From: Inquilinus sp. KBS0705
Lineage (GTDB): Bacteria > Bacteroidota > Bacteroidia > Sphingobacteriales > Sphingobacteriaceae
NCBI GenBank assembly: GCA_005938025.2
Contig: VCCI02000002.1
Coordinates: forward strand, 310,001-374,000
Direction of reading: 5' to 3'
Length of the DNA: 64,000 nucleotides
Part shown: in pieces, positions 32,279 through 40,868 of the stretch
Numbering within the stretch: position 1 is the first letter of the stretch
Layout: each line of letters starts with the position of its first letter
The notes under the pieces: generated by a model
What the model was told of the DNA's origin: nothing
The model's input: the letters and a program-made list of their open reading frames with translations, nothing else
Databases searched by the model: none
Program-made: the position numbers and the translations under genes

Positions 32279-33334
32279 ATGAGCGATAAACCTAAAATAG
32301 GCATAAGTATAGGCGACGTTAACGGGATAGGATTAGAAATAATTATTAAAACCTTATCGGATAGTAAGATATACGACTACTGCACACCGGTTGTTTACGG
32401 GCATACCAAGGTTGCATCGTTCCACAGGCGCTTAACGCATATTAACGAGTTTAGCTTTAATGTGATAGACCACGCGTCAAATGCCCAACACCGCAAACCC
32501 AACATGATCAATTGCTGGGAAGAAGATGTACGCATTGAGCCGGGCCGGGTAACTGCCGAAGGCGGAAAGTATGCCTACATATCCTTGCAAAAAGCAACTG
32601 ATGATCTATTGAGCGGCAATATTGATGGGCTGGTTACCGCACCTATAAATAAAGACAATATACAAAACGAAGAGTTTAGCTTCCCGGGCCATACCGAATA
32701 TTTGCAGCATAGGGACAATAAGGACGAATCGTTAATGTTTTTAGTGAGCGATACGCTGCGCGTTGGCGTAGTTACCGGGCATATACCGGTATCAAAAATT
32801 GCGGCAAGCATTACCGGCGAAAAAATTGTTAACAAGCTTAAGTTAATGAATGCCAGTTTGCAAAATGATTTTTGGATACGTAAGCCCAAAATTGCCGTGC
32901 TTGGTTTAAACCCGCACGCAAGCGATAACGGCCTGATAGGTAACGAAGAGAACGAAACTATAATACCCGCTATAGAAGAAGCAAGAAATAACGACATACT
33001 GGCCTTTGGCCCGTACCCTGCTGATGGGTTTTTTGCCAATGGCACCTATTTGCAGTTTGATGCTGTTTTAGCCATGTATCACGACCAGGGACTTATTCCG
33101 TTTAAACAAATAGCTTTTGAATCGGGCGTAAATTATACAGCTGGATTAAGTTTTGTGCGTACATCGCCCGACCATGGAACAGCCTATGATATTGCCGGAA
33201 AAAATGTAGCGTCGGATATATCTTTCCGTGAGGCATTATTTACAGCCATACATATTATAAAACACCGCCGCGAAACAGCCGACCTAAACGAAAACCCCTT
33301 AGTATTTTCGAAGCTGAGCAGAGACAGGGACTAA
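32279..33334 (+). CDS. pdxA: 4-hydroxythreonine-4-phosphate dehydrogenase
   Basis: Oxidises 4-phosphohydroxythreonine in the DXP-dependent route to pyridoxal phosphate. The 351-residue protein has the opening KPKIGISIGDVNGIGLEI, metal-binding histidines in FPGHTEYL and in AMYHDQGLIPFK, and SPDHGTAYDIAGK near the end. It is therefore the source of the PLP cofactor used by enzymes such as ThrC. It may be cotranscribed with nothing else; a putative acyltransferase follows 82 bases later. Confidence 0.96.
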   Translation: MSDKPKIGISIGDVNGIGLEIIIKTLSDSKIYDYCTPVVYGHTKVASFHRRLTHINEFSFNVIDHASNAQHRKPNMINCWEEDVRIEPGRVTAEGGKYAYISLQKATDDLLSGNIDGLVTAPINKDNIQNEEFSFPGHTEYLQHRDNKDESLMFLVSDTLRVGVVTGHIPVSKIAASITGEKIVNKLKLMNASLQNDFWIRKPKIAVLGLNPHASDNGLIGNEENETIIPAIEEARNNDILAFGPYPADGFFANGTYLQFDAVLAMYHDQGLIPFKQIAFESGVNYTAGLSFVRTSPDHGTAYDIAGKNVASDISFREALFTAIHIIKHRRETADLNENPLVFSKLSRDRD

Positions 33335-33416
33335 GTATATCGCCTTGCAGCATAATGTTTTAAAAAAATTTCCGTTTAGTTAAAACATTTATCTGTAAAA
33401 TACATTAGCCTGTTTA

Positions 33417-34598
33417 ATGAGTAATTTAATTAACCGTATACGGTCAATTGACGCTTTTCGTGCGGTTACCATGTTCCTGATGATCTTTGTTAACGATCTT
33501 GATGGGGTGCCAAATACGCCCCAATGGCTCAAACACGCCGGCGTAATGGAAGATGCATTGGGCTTAGCCGATACCATATTCCCGGCCTTTTTATTTATAG
33601 TGGGCCTGTCCATCCCCTATGCCTTCGAAAAACGATTAAAAAAGAATGATACGCAAATACCCATCCGCATCATATCCCGTTCTTTCGCGCTGGTATTTAT
33701 CGGCTTTTTTCACGCTAATATGGAAACCTATAACGAAGCAACCACCCTTTTGCCGCGGCCCGTGTGGGAAAGCCTGGCCACCTTTAGCTTCTTTTTTATC
33801 TTTTTAGATTATGGTAAAAGCACACCGCTAAAGCGCTATTTACTACAAGGTTTTGGCGTAGCACTGCTAATAGCCGTTTGTGCGGTATACAAAAGCTCCG
33901 ACCCGGGGCACCCCTGGCTGCATTTAACCTGGTGGGGCATATTAGGGCTTATAGGCTGGGCCTATTTACTTTGCGCGTTCATCTACTATTTTTCAAACGG
34001 GGTGCTTTGGGTACAAGCCGCAGCCTGGATATTTTTTATGTTTTTTAATATAGATGTTCATTTTGGCATGCTCAATTTTTTGGCGCCGGTACAAAAATAT
34101 GTTTGGATAGCCGGCAACGGCGCTATGCAGGCATTTACAATGGCGGGGGTATTTGTAACGGTACTTTATATGCGCCTTAAACAAAACAACGAGGTTAAAA
34201 TGCTGTGGTGGGCTATGTTGTTGATGGCCGTTATATTATTTAACCTGGGTTTTATTGTGCGTTATTTTAGCGGTGGCATATCAAAAGCAAGGGATACCCC
34301 GTCGTGGGTATTAATATGTACCGGGATAAGCCTGGTGGTATATGCCGGGTTTGCCTTTTTAGTAGACTTTAAAAACAAATACAATTGGTTTAAAGCCATA
34401 GAACCTGCAGGTACCAGTACATTTACCTGTTATTTGCTTCCGTTTTTGTTTTACCCGCTTTATCAAATGACCGACTGGGGGTATCCGGAATACCTAGAGC
34501 AAGGTATGGGCGGGCTTATCAGGTGCCTGTTGTTTTCCTTTGTAATTGTGTGGTTAACCGGCCTGTTAGAAAAAATAAACGTAAAGCTTAAGATCTAA
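33417..34598 (+). CDS. DUF5009 / acyltransferase-like membrane protein
   Basis: 393 residues with about ten hydrophobic helices. The N-terminal RIRSIDAFRAVTMFLMIFVND is typical of the DUF5009 and heparan-alpha-glucosaminide N-acetyltransferase-like family in Bacteroidota; it would move an acyl group across a membrane to a sugar. The catalytic details cannot be confirmed. The protein lies downstream of pdxA with a separate leader and is followed by a weak terminator. Confidence 0.8.
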   Translation: MSNLINRIRSIDAFRAVTMFLMIFVNDLDGVPNTPQWLKHAGVMEDALGLADTIFPAFLFIVGLSIPYAFEKRLKKNDTQIPIRIISRSFALVFIGFFHANMETYNEATTLLPRPVWESLATFSFFFIFLDYGKSTPLKRYLLQGFGVALLIAVCAVYKSSDPGHPWLHLTWWGILGLIGWAYLLCAFIYYFSNGVLWVQAAAWIFFMFFNIDVHFGMLNFLAPVQKYVWIAGNGAMQAFTMAGVFVTVLYMRLKQNNEVKMLWWAMLLMAVILFNLGFIVRYFSGGISKARDTPSWVLICTGISLVVYAGFAFLVDFKNKYNWFKAIEPAGTSTFTCYLLPFLFYPLYQMTDWGYPEYLEQGMGGLIRCLLFSFVIVWLTGLLEKINVKLKI

Positions 34599-34628
34599 AA
34601 TGCCGGCAAATGATAAGCGCCCCGGTTT

Positions 34629-34650
34629 AAACACCGCCGGCCGGCGTTTT
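34629..34650 (+). terminator. Weak terminator before yceD
   Basis: AAACACCG (34629-34636), a 5-base loop and CGGCGTTT (34642-34649) pair with one A-C mismatch and run into TTTT. It lies about 30 bases after the stop codon of the DUF5009 gene. Confidence 0.5.
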
Positions 34651-34702
34651 CCACATAATTAACGTTATCCACAACGGGCCACAAATCAATATAAAAAAAC
34701 AC

Positions 34703-34733
34703 TTTCCAGTTTTAATGTTTTTACCTACATTTG
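34703..34733 (+). promoter_or_regulatory. Promoter of the yceD-rpmF-plsX-fabH run
   Basis: TTTC (34703-34706), 19 bases, then TACATTTG (34726-34733): the second box is a full match to TANNTTTG and the first differs by one base. The predicted transcript start near 34738-34740 lies after the TTG at 34731, so that codon cannot be the start; the TTG at 34752 can. Confidence 0.7.
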
Positions 34734-34751
34734 CGGGCTAATTGTTGCTCA

Positions 34752-35273
34752 TTGAAATCGCTAAGAACATATTCGATACCTTTTACAGGCTTAAAGCTGG
34801 GGAAGCATTACTTTGAATATGCTATTGGAGACGCTTTTTTTGCTGAATTTGATTATTCACTTGTAAAAAATGCCGATCTGAATTGCAAGTTGGAGTTAGA
34901 AAAACAGGAAACAATGCTTATCCTAAATTTTGATATATCGGGCACCATAAATGCCACTTGCGATAAATGCTTATCGGCCTATCCACAACCATTGGATATT
35001 CACGAACAGCAAATAGCCCGTTTTACCGATGAAGAATTGGGAGAGGACGATGAGATTATAACCCTGGGTAAAAACGATCACGAGATCAATATATCCGGGC
35101 TGATATACGAATATGTAAACGTTGCCGTGCCATTTATTAACACATGTGGCGATGAGGGCAACACCGAATATTGTGACAGGGAAATGCTGGATAGCCTTAA
35201 CAAGCTTGCAGCAAATGATGAACAAACCGAGAAGACTGACCCGAGATGGGAAGCGCTCAAAAAACTTAAATAA
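34752..35273 (+). CDS. yceD: YceD (DUF177) 23S rRNA accumulation protein
   Basis: 173 residues if started at the TTG at 34752 (then KSLRTYSIPFTG), which I prefer because the box TACATTTG overlaps the earlier TTG. The CxxC motif NATCDKCL and the second pair near NTCGDEGNTEYC are typical of DUF177, a protein found before rpmF and needed for 23S rRNA accumulation in some bacteria and plants. It heads the rpmF-plsX-fabH gene run, a conserved order. Confidence 0.9.
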   Translation: MKSLRTYSIPFTGLKLGKHYFEYAIGDAFFAEFDYSLVKNADLNCKLELEKQETMLILNFDISGTINATCDKCLSAYPQPLDIHEQQIARFTDEELGEDDEIITLGKNDHEINISGLIYEYVNVAVPFINTCGDEGNTEYCDREMLDSLNKLAANDEQTEKTDPRWEALKKLK

Positions 35274-35287
35274 TATAAAATACAGTT

Positions 35288-35479
35288 ATGGCACATCCAA
35301 AACGTAAAATTTCAAAATCAAGAAGAGATAAACGCAGAACGCACTATAAAGCAGAAGCGCCTACTTTAACTACTTGCCAAACTACTGGTGCGGTACATTT
35401 GCCACACAGAGCTTATACTGTTGATGGTAATGTATACTTCAACGGAAAAATACTTATTGAAAAGGCCGTAGCAGTTTAA
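35288..35479 (+). CDS. rpmF: 50S ribosomal protein L32
   Basis: 63 residues beginning [19 protein letters not shown], the standard L32 start, with a short zinc-less [12 protein letters not shown] segment (many L32 have a CxxC here; this one keeps only one cysteine). It lies 14 bases after yceD and 15 bases before plsX, in the usual yceD-rpmF-plsX order. Confidence 0.97.
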   Translation: MAHPKRKISKSRRDKRRTHYKAEAPTLTTCQTTGAVHLPHRAYTVDGNVYFNGKILIEKAVAV

Positions 35480-35494
35480 GTTTAATTTTCTAAA

Positions 35495-36433
35495 ATGAAG
35501 ATTGGCTTAGACATTATGGGCGGTGATTTCGCCCCCAAGGCGGCTGTTTTAGGGGCAATTGAAGCTTATAAAGTTTTATCTGCCGGGCAGCAGCTGGTAC
35601 TTATTGGCGATAAAGATATTGCCACTGCAATTCTTCAGGAAAATAATGTTAGCCCCGATCATTTCGAGTTTGTGCATACAACCGAAGTGATAGGTATGGG
35701 CGAGCATCCCACTAAGGCTATTGTACAAAAGCCCAATTCGAGCATAAGTGTTGGTTTTCAGTTGCTAAAAGAGAATGCGATACAAGCATTCTCATCGGCC
35801 GGAAACACTGGTGCAATGCTGGTTGGCTCTATGTTCAGCGTAAAAACCATCCCCGGTGTAATACGCCCGGCCATGACTACCATTGTACCCAAACTTAAAG
35901 GCGGTTTGGGTATTATTTTAGATGTAGGTGCCAATGCCGATTGTAAGCCCGATGTGCTTTTACAATTTGGCGTTTTAGGCAGCCTGCTTGCCGAATCTGT
36001 TTATGGTATCGCAAACCCTCGCATAGCGCTGATGAACATTGGCGAAGAGGAAGAAAAAGGCAACCTGCTTAGCCAGGCTACCTATCCGCTAATGAAAGAT
36101 ACCAAGCTTTTTAACTTTGTAGGTAATGTAGAAGGCCGCGACCTGTTTGAAGATAATAACGACGTTGTTGTTTGCGACGGATTTACCGGAAACGTTATAC
36201 TTAAGCTTGCCGAAAGCTTTTATGTAATTACCTTAAAGAAAAAACTAAAAGACGAATTTTTTGACCGCTTTAACTACGAGCAATATGGTGGCAGCCCAAT
36301 ATTAGGGGTAAATGCCCCCGTTGTTGTTGGGCACGGCATATCAAGCCCCGAGGCGATAAAAAACATGGTGCTGCTGTCAAAAAACATGATCGAAACCAAC
36401 CTGATAGATAAAATTAAACTGGCTTTTCAGTAA
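35495..36433 (+). CDS. plsX: Phosphate acyltransferase
   Basis: Converts acyl-ACP to acyl-phosphate, the first step of phospholipid synthesis by the PlsX/PlsY route. The 312-residue protein begins MKIGLDIMGGDFAPKAAVLGA, a strong family signature, and has SAGNTGAM and DGFTGNV motifs. It follows rpmF and is followed 11 bases later by fabH, a common bacterial order. Confidence 0.97.
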   Translation: MKIGLDIMGGDFAPKAAVLGAIEAYKVLSAGQQLVLIGDKDIATAILQENNVSPDHFEFVHTTEVIGMGEHPTKAIVQKPNSSISVGFQLLKENAIQAFSSAGNTGAMLVGSMFSVKTIPGVIRPAMTTIVPKLKGGLGIILDVGANADCKPDVLLQFGVLGSLLAESVYGIANPRIALMNIGEEEEKGNLLSQATYPLMKDTKLFNFVGNVEGRDLFEDNNDVVVCDGFTGNVILKLAESFYVITLKKKLKDEFFDRFNYEQYGGSPILGVNAPVVVGHGISSPEAIKNMVLLSKNMIETNLIDKIKLAFQ

Positions 36434-36444
36434 AAAAATATAGA

Positions 36445-37434
36445 ATGAGCAAAATTCATGCTGCTATTACCGCTGTAAATGGTTACGTACCCGAGTATGT
36501 TTTAACCAACCAGGAACTGGAAACAATGGTAGAGACCAATGACGAATGGATAACCAGTCGTACAGGGATTAAAGAACGCAGGATACTAAAGGGCGAAGGC
36601 CTTGGCACATCAGATATGGCAGTGCCTGCTGTCGAAGGATTGCTTAAAAAACGCGGCATAAGCGCCGAAGAGATCGACCTGATCATTTTTTGTACTACCA
36701 CCCCCGATCTTCCTTTCCCGGCTACGGCAAATATACTGGCACATAAAATTGGTGCAAAAAACGCCTGGGGATACGACCTGCAAGCAGCTTGCTCGGGCTT
36801 TATATTTGGCCTGGCTACCGGCGCTCAGTTTATCGAAAGCGGCAAACATACCAAAGTATTGGTAGTAGGCGGCGATAAAATGTCGGCCATTATTAACTAC
36901 GAAGACCGTGCTACCTGTATCATATTTGGCGATGGCTGCGGTTGTGCCCTGCTTGAACCCAACACCGAAGGTTACGGAATTATTGATTCGGTACTAAAAA
37001 GTGATGGCGCAGGTTCGCAGTTATTATACCAAAAGGCGGGCGGATCTGTACACCCGGCATCACACCAAACCGTTGACGCTAAAGAACACTACGCCTACCA
37101 GGAAGGCCAGGCGGTATTTAAATTTGCCGTAACCAACATGGCCGATGTTGCTGCCGAAGTAATGGAGCGTAACAGCCTAACTGCCGATGATATTGCATGG
37201 CTGGTACCACACCAGGCCAATAAGCGCATAATTGATGCTACTGCAGCCCGTACCGGCGTAAGCGCCGATAAGGTAATTGTTAACATTGAGCGCTATGGCA
37301 ATACAACTAATGGTACAATACCATTATGTTTGTGGGAATGGGAAAGTAAATTTAAAAAGGGAGATAATTTGCTGCTTGCTGCCTTTGGCGGCGGGTTTAC
37401 ATGGGGCTCTATTTATTTAAAATGGGCATATTAA
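36445..37434 (+). CDS. fabH: 3-oxoacyl-ACP synthase III
   Basis: Starts fatty-acid chains from acetyl- or branched acyl-CoA and malonyl-ACP. 329 residues with the active-site cysteine in DLQAACSGF (Cys116), histidine in VPHQANKRI and asparagine in RYGNTTNGT, the Cys-His-Asn set of KAS III. It lies directly after plsX and 75 bases before accB. Branched starters for iso-fatty acids are typical of the phylum, so a branched acyl-CoA preference is plausible but unproved. Confidence 0.97.
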   Translation: MSKIHAAITAVNGYVPEYVLTNQELETMVETNDEWITSRTGIKERRILKGEGLGTSDMAVPAVEGLLKKRGISAEEIDLIIFCTTTPDLPFPATANILAHKIGAKNAWGYDLQAACSGFIFGLATGAQFIESGKHTKVLVVGGDKMSAIINYEDRATCIIFGDGCGCALLEPNTEGYGIIDSVLKSDGAGSQLLYQKAGGSVHPASHQTVDAKEHYAYQEGQAVFKFAVTNMADVAAEVMERNSLTADDIAWLVPHQANKRIIDATAARTGVSADKVIVNIERYGNTTNGTIPLCLWEWESKFKKGDNLLLAAFGGGFTWGSIYLKWAY

Positions 37435-37509
37435 TTTTGCCAACTTTTTTCATTTAATTTGTTATACCTTACACATTAAACTTTTATCCAATACCAATTA
37501 TTCGCTACT

Positions 37510-37986
37510 ATGGATATTAAACAAATTCAGGATCTTATACGCTTTGTGTCCAAATCGGGCGTAAATGAAGTGTCGATCGAACAAGAAAATTTTAAGATCA
37601 CAATAAAAACTAACGAGGCGCCAACCTATGTTAATGCTACAATACCGGCACCACAGCCAGCTGTAGCAGCGCCTGCGCCACAGGCAGCAAGTTTGCCGGC
37701 AGCGGCACCTGCAGCGCCCGTTACCGCTGTTGCCGATACCTCAAACTATATTACCATTAAGTCGCCAATGATTGGCACTTTTTACCGTTCAGCATCGCCG
37801 GATAAGCCATTGTTTGTTAACGTTGGCGACGAGATAAGCAGCGGAAGCGTAGTGTGTATCATCGAAGCGATGAAATTATTCAACGAGATAGAATCAGAAG
37901 TATCAGGTACTATTGTGAAGGTACTGGTAGACAATGCATCGCCGGTTGAATACGATCAGCCTTTATTTTTAGTAGAACCTAAGTAA
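37510..37986 (+). CDS. accB: Biotin carboxyl carrier protein of acetyl-CoA carboxylase
   Basis: 158 residues. The last 80 form the biotinyl domain with the target lysine in IEAMKLFNE (Lys122); a proline/alanine-rich linker at about 47-72 precedes it. The protein works with AccC, encoded 88 bases downstream. The N-terminal part ([17 protein letters not shown]) is the usual AccB opening. Confidence 0.97.
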   Translation: MDIKQIQDLIRFVSKSGVNEVSIEQENFKITIKTNEAPTYVNATIPAPQPAVAAPAPQAASLPAAAPAAPVTAVADTSNYITIKSPMIGTFYRSASPDKPLFVNVGDEISSGSVVCIIEAMKLFNEIESEVSGTIVKVLVDNASPVEYDQPLFLVEPK

Positions 37987-37989
37987 TTT

Positions 37990-38062
37990 TTGTTGATTTC
38001 ACAGATTGGTTTTGATTACACAGATTTTATCGGTGTAATCGCTCCATAATCGGTGCAATCCT
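37990..38062 (+). repeat. Intergenic word repeat between accB and accC
   Basis: GATTACAC (38014-38021) and GTGTAATC (38033-38040) are perfect inverted arms. The stretch also holds direct words: TGATTTCACAGATTG and TGATTACACAGATTT, then CGGTGTAATC and CGGTGCAATC (38031-38060). The last pair also occurs before pdxA at 32236-32266. Confidence 0.75.
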
Positions 38063-38074
38063 AAAATCAAAACG

Positions 38075-39409
38075 ATGTTTAAAAAAATATTAATAGCTAA
38101 CCGTGGAGAAATTGCCCTGCGAATTATTCGCACCTGTAAAGAAATGGGCATTAAAACGATAGCTGTATACTCAACCGCCGATCGTGATAGTTTGCATGTA
38201 CGTTTTGCCGATGAGGCTGTATGTATAGGCCCGCCTGCAAGCCGCGACTCTTACCTGAATATCCCCAATATAATTTCGGCTGCCGAATTAACCAACGCCG
38301 ACGCGATACACCCCGGATACGGGTTCTTATCAGAAAATGCAAAGTTTAGCGCTATTTGTGCCGAATACGGTATAAAGTTTATAGGTGCAACGGCAGACCA
38401 GATCAATAAGATGGGTGATAAGGCTTCTGCAAAAGAAACCATGAAAAAGGCCGGTGTACCTATCGTTCCTGGTTCAGAGGGCTTGCTTTCTGATATAAAA
38501 TCGGGCATAGCTATAGCAAATAAAATTGGCTACCCTGTTATACTTAAAGCTACCGCCGGTGGTGGTGGCCGTGGTATGCGTATTGTGTGGAAAGACAGCG
38601 AATTTGAAAACGCCTGGGATAGCGCACGTGCCGAATCGGGTGCTGCATTTGGTAACGATGGCCTTTACCTTGAAAAATACGTACAAGACCCACGCCATAT
38701 TGAGATACAAGTTGTGGGCGACCAATACGGCAAAGTTTGCCACCTATCCGAGCGCGACTGCTCGATACAGCGCCGCCACCAAAAACTGGTAGAAGAATCA
38801 CCCTCGCCGTTTATGACAGATAAGCTGCGAAAACGTATGGGCGAAGCAGCAATTAAAGGTGCAAAAGCTGTAAAATACGAAGGTGCCGGTACAGTAGAGT
38901 TTTTGGTTGACAAAGACCGCAACTTCTACTTTATGGAAATGAATACCCGTATACAGGTAGAACACCCGGTTACCGAAGAGGTAATTAACTTTGACCTGAT
39001 AAAAGAACAAATAAAGGTAGCTGCTGGTATCCCCATCTCAGGTAAAAACTACGAGCCAACTATGCATGCCATAGAATGCCGTATCAATGCCGAAGACCCT
39101 GCAAACAACTTCCGCCCTTCGCCGGGTAAAATAACAAACTTCCATTCGCCGGGTGGCCATGGTGTGCGTGTAGATACGCACGTTTACAGCGGTTACGTTA
39201 TCCCGCCAAACTACGATTCGATGATCGCCAAGGTGATCTGCATGGCACAAACGCGCGATGAGGCTTTAGCCACCATGGAGCGCGCCTTAAGCGAATTTGT
39301 TATTGAAGGTGTTAAAACAACTATTCCATTCCATTTAAAATTACTGCAGGACCCTAACTTTAGGGCGGGTAATTTTACCACCAAGTTTATGGAGACCTTT
39401 GAATACTAA
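38075..39409 (+). CDS. accC: Biotin carboxylase subunit of acetyl-CoA carboxylase
   Basis: 444-residue ATP-grasp enzyme carboxylating the biotin on AccB. The opening [19 protein letters not shown], the ATP-binding [12 protein letters not shown] loop and the catalytic [14 protein letters not shown] stretch are all present. Length is normal for AccC (about 445). No accA or accD is in the window. The gene runs on into tatC after 75 bases. Confidence 0.98.
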   Translation: MFKKILIANRGEIALRIIRTCKEMGIKTIAVYSTADRDSLHVRFADEAVCIGPPASRDSYLNIPNIISAAELTNADAIHPGYGFLSENAKFSAICAEYGIKFIGATADQINKMGDKASAKETMKKAGVPIVPGSEGLLSDIKSGIAIANKIGYPVILKATAGGGGRGMRIVWKDSEFENAWDSARAESGAAFGNDGLYLEKYVQDPRHIEIQVVGDQYGKVCHLSERDCSIQRRHQKLVEESPSPFMTDKLRKRMGEAAIKGAKAVKYEGAGTVEFLVDKDRNFYFMEMNTRIQVEHPVTEEVINFDLIKEQIKVAAGIPISGKNYEPTMHAIECRINAEDPANNFRPSPGKITNFHSPGGHGVRVDTHVYSGYVIPPNYDSMIAKVICMAQTRDEALATMERALSEFVIEGVKTTIPFHLKLLQDPNFRAGNFTTKFMETFEY

Positions 39410-39484
39410 AAAATAAAACAAAAATCTTAAGGGGATAATACAACGTAAATAGCATTCCGGCGTTAATATGCCGAACATAAGGTA

Positions 39485-40342
39485 ATGAGCGACAACAAAA
39501 TAATAAAAGCGATTAAGGAAAAGGGCCAGAGCATGGAGGCCGAGATGTCATTTTTCGATCACCTGGAAGCTTTAAGATGGCATTTGGTTCGCTCGGCAAT
39601 AGCCATTGTTGTTTTTACCTGCCTTGCATTTTACTTTTACGATTTTATATTCGATACCATTATTATGGGCCCCTCAAAGCCCGAGTTTTGGACTTATCGG
39701 ATGCTTTGCGATTTAGGCGCCTGGTTGCACCGCGATGGCTTTTGCATAACTAAGATCAATATCAGCCTGCTTAATACCGAGATGGCCGGTCAGTTCACTT
39801 TAGAGATCAATTCTGCGTTATTAATTGGTATCACAGCGGGCTTCCCTTATTTGCTTTGGGAGCTATGGCGTTTTATAAAACCTGCTTTGCATGAAAAAGA
39901 ACGCAAAGCGGCGAGAGGCTTTGTAATTTATGCTACGTTTCTATTTTTACTGGGCGTATTGTTTGGATACTTTGTTATTACACCAGAATCCATTAACTTT
40001 TTATCAAGCTTTACGGTTAGCTCCCAAATTGAAAATAAATTCTCAGTCGACTCTTACTTATCCTCAGTAGCAACACTTACGCTGGCAACCGGCATAGTGT
40101 TCGAGTTGCCTATCATCGTTTATGTATTATCGTCATTAGGCGTATTAACGCAAAAATTCATGCGTGAAACACGCAGGTATGCGGTAGTAGTGATCTTGAT
40201 TATCGCAGCTGTTGTTACGCCTACCCCGGATATGCTAACCATGACCATTGTGAGTATCCCACTTTTCATTTTGTATGAAATTGGTATCCTTGTGGCAGGG
40301 GTTGTCGAAAAAAGAAAGTTAGCCCGCGAAAACGCCGCTTAA
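39485..40342 (+). CDS. tatC: Sec-independent protein translocase TatC
   Basis: Core receptor of the twin-arginine exporter for folded proteins. The 285-residue protein has six hydrophobic helices and the family motifs SFFDHLEALRWHL near the N-terminus and FELPIIVYVLSSLGVLT. It has an insertion after the first helix (PSKPEFWTYRMLCDLG) seen in Bacteroidota members. TatA is not nearby. It lies between accC and rpiB. Confidence 0.95.
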   Translation: MSDNKIIKAIKEKGQSMEAEMSFFDHLEALRWHLVRSAIAIVVFTCLAFYFYDFIFDTIIMGPSKPEFWTYRMLCDLGAWLHRDGFCITKINISLLNTEMAGQFTLEINSALLIGITAGFPYLLWELWRFIKPALHEKERKAARGFVIYATFLFLLGVLFGYFVITPESINFLSSFTVSSQIENKFSVDSYLSSVATLTLATGIVFELPIIVYVLSSLGVLTQKFMRETRRYAVVVILIIAAVVTPTPDMLTMTIVSIPLFILYEIGILVAGVVEKRKLARENAA

Positions 40343-40413
40343 TAAGCAAGTTACAGCCAATACTAACAAAATCTTTACCTTCGTGAATACTTTATTATTA
40401 TAAATTTGAACCA

Positions 40414-40851
40414 ATGAAAAAAGGGTTAAACATTGCTATTGGCGCCGACCATGCCGGCTTTGAATATAAAGAAGCATTAAAAACCATTTTTGCCGACGAT
40501 ATCAACTTTAAAGATTTCGGTACCTACTCTGCCGATTCGGCCGACTACCCCGATTTTGCCCATCCGGTTGCCTCGGGCGTTGAAAATGGCGAGTTTGATT
40601 TTGGCATTTTACTATGCGGTAGTGCCAACGGCGTTGCCATGACGGCTAATAAGCACCAAAATATACGCGCTGCCATATGCTGGAGACACGAGCTGGCAAT
40701 ACCGGCACGCACCCATAACAATGCCAATGTGCTTTGCTTACCCGCCCGTCATATGAGCATTGATGAGGCCAAAAAAACAATAGAGGTTTTTTTAACCGAA
40801 GAATTTGAGGGTGGCAGGCATGCTACCAGGGTAAATAAAATTAGTTGCTAA
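40414..40851 (+). CDS. rpiB: Ribose-5-phosphate isomerase B
   Basis: Interconverts ribose-5-phosphate and ribulose-5-phosphate. 145 residues with the RpiB opening LNIAIGADHAGFEYKE, the catalytic cysteine in LLCGSANGVAMTANK and the late NNANVLCLPARHMS. It lies 72 bases after tatC with a separate leader. The following M28 peptidase gene begins 17 bases later, so the two may be cotranscribed. Confidence 0.95.
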   Translation: MKKGLNIAIGADHAGFEYKEALKTIFADDINFKDFGTYSADSADYPDFAHPVASGVENGEFDFGILLCGSANGVAMTANKHQNIRAAICWRHELAIPARTHNNANVLCLPARHMSIDEAKKTIEVFLTEEFEGGRHATRVNKISC

Positions 40852-40868
40852 AAATAAAATCGAGATAA

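Noticed and set aside
31292..33334. rsmA and pdxA as one operon
   Set aside because: They are on opposite strands with 207 bases between the starts, so they are divergent.
38151..39250. Many 60-90 residue frames on the opposite strand of accC
   Set aside because: They are shadows of the accC codon pattern, overlap each other, and have no family likeness.
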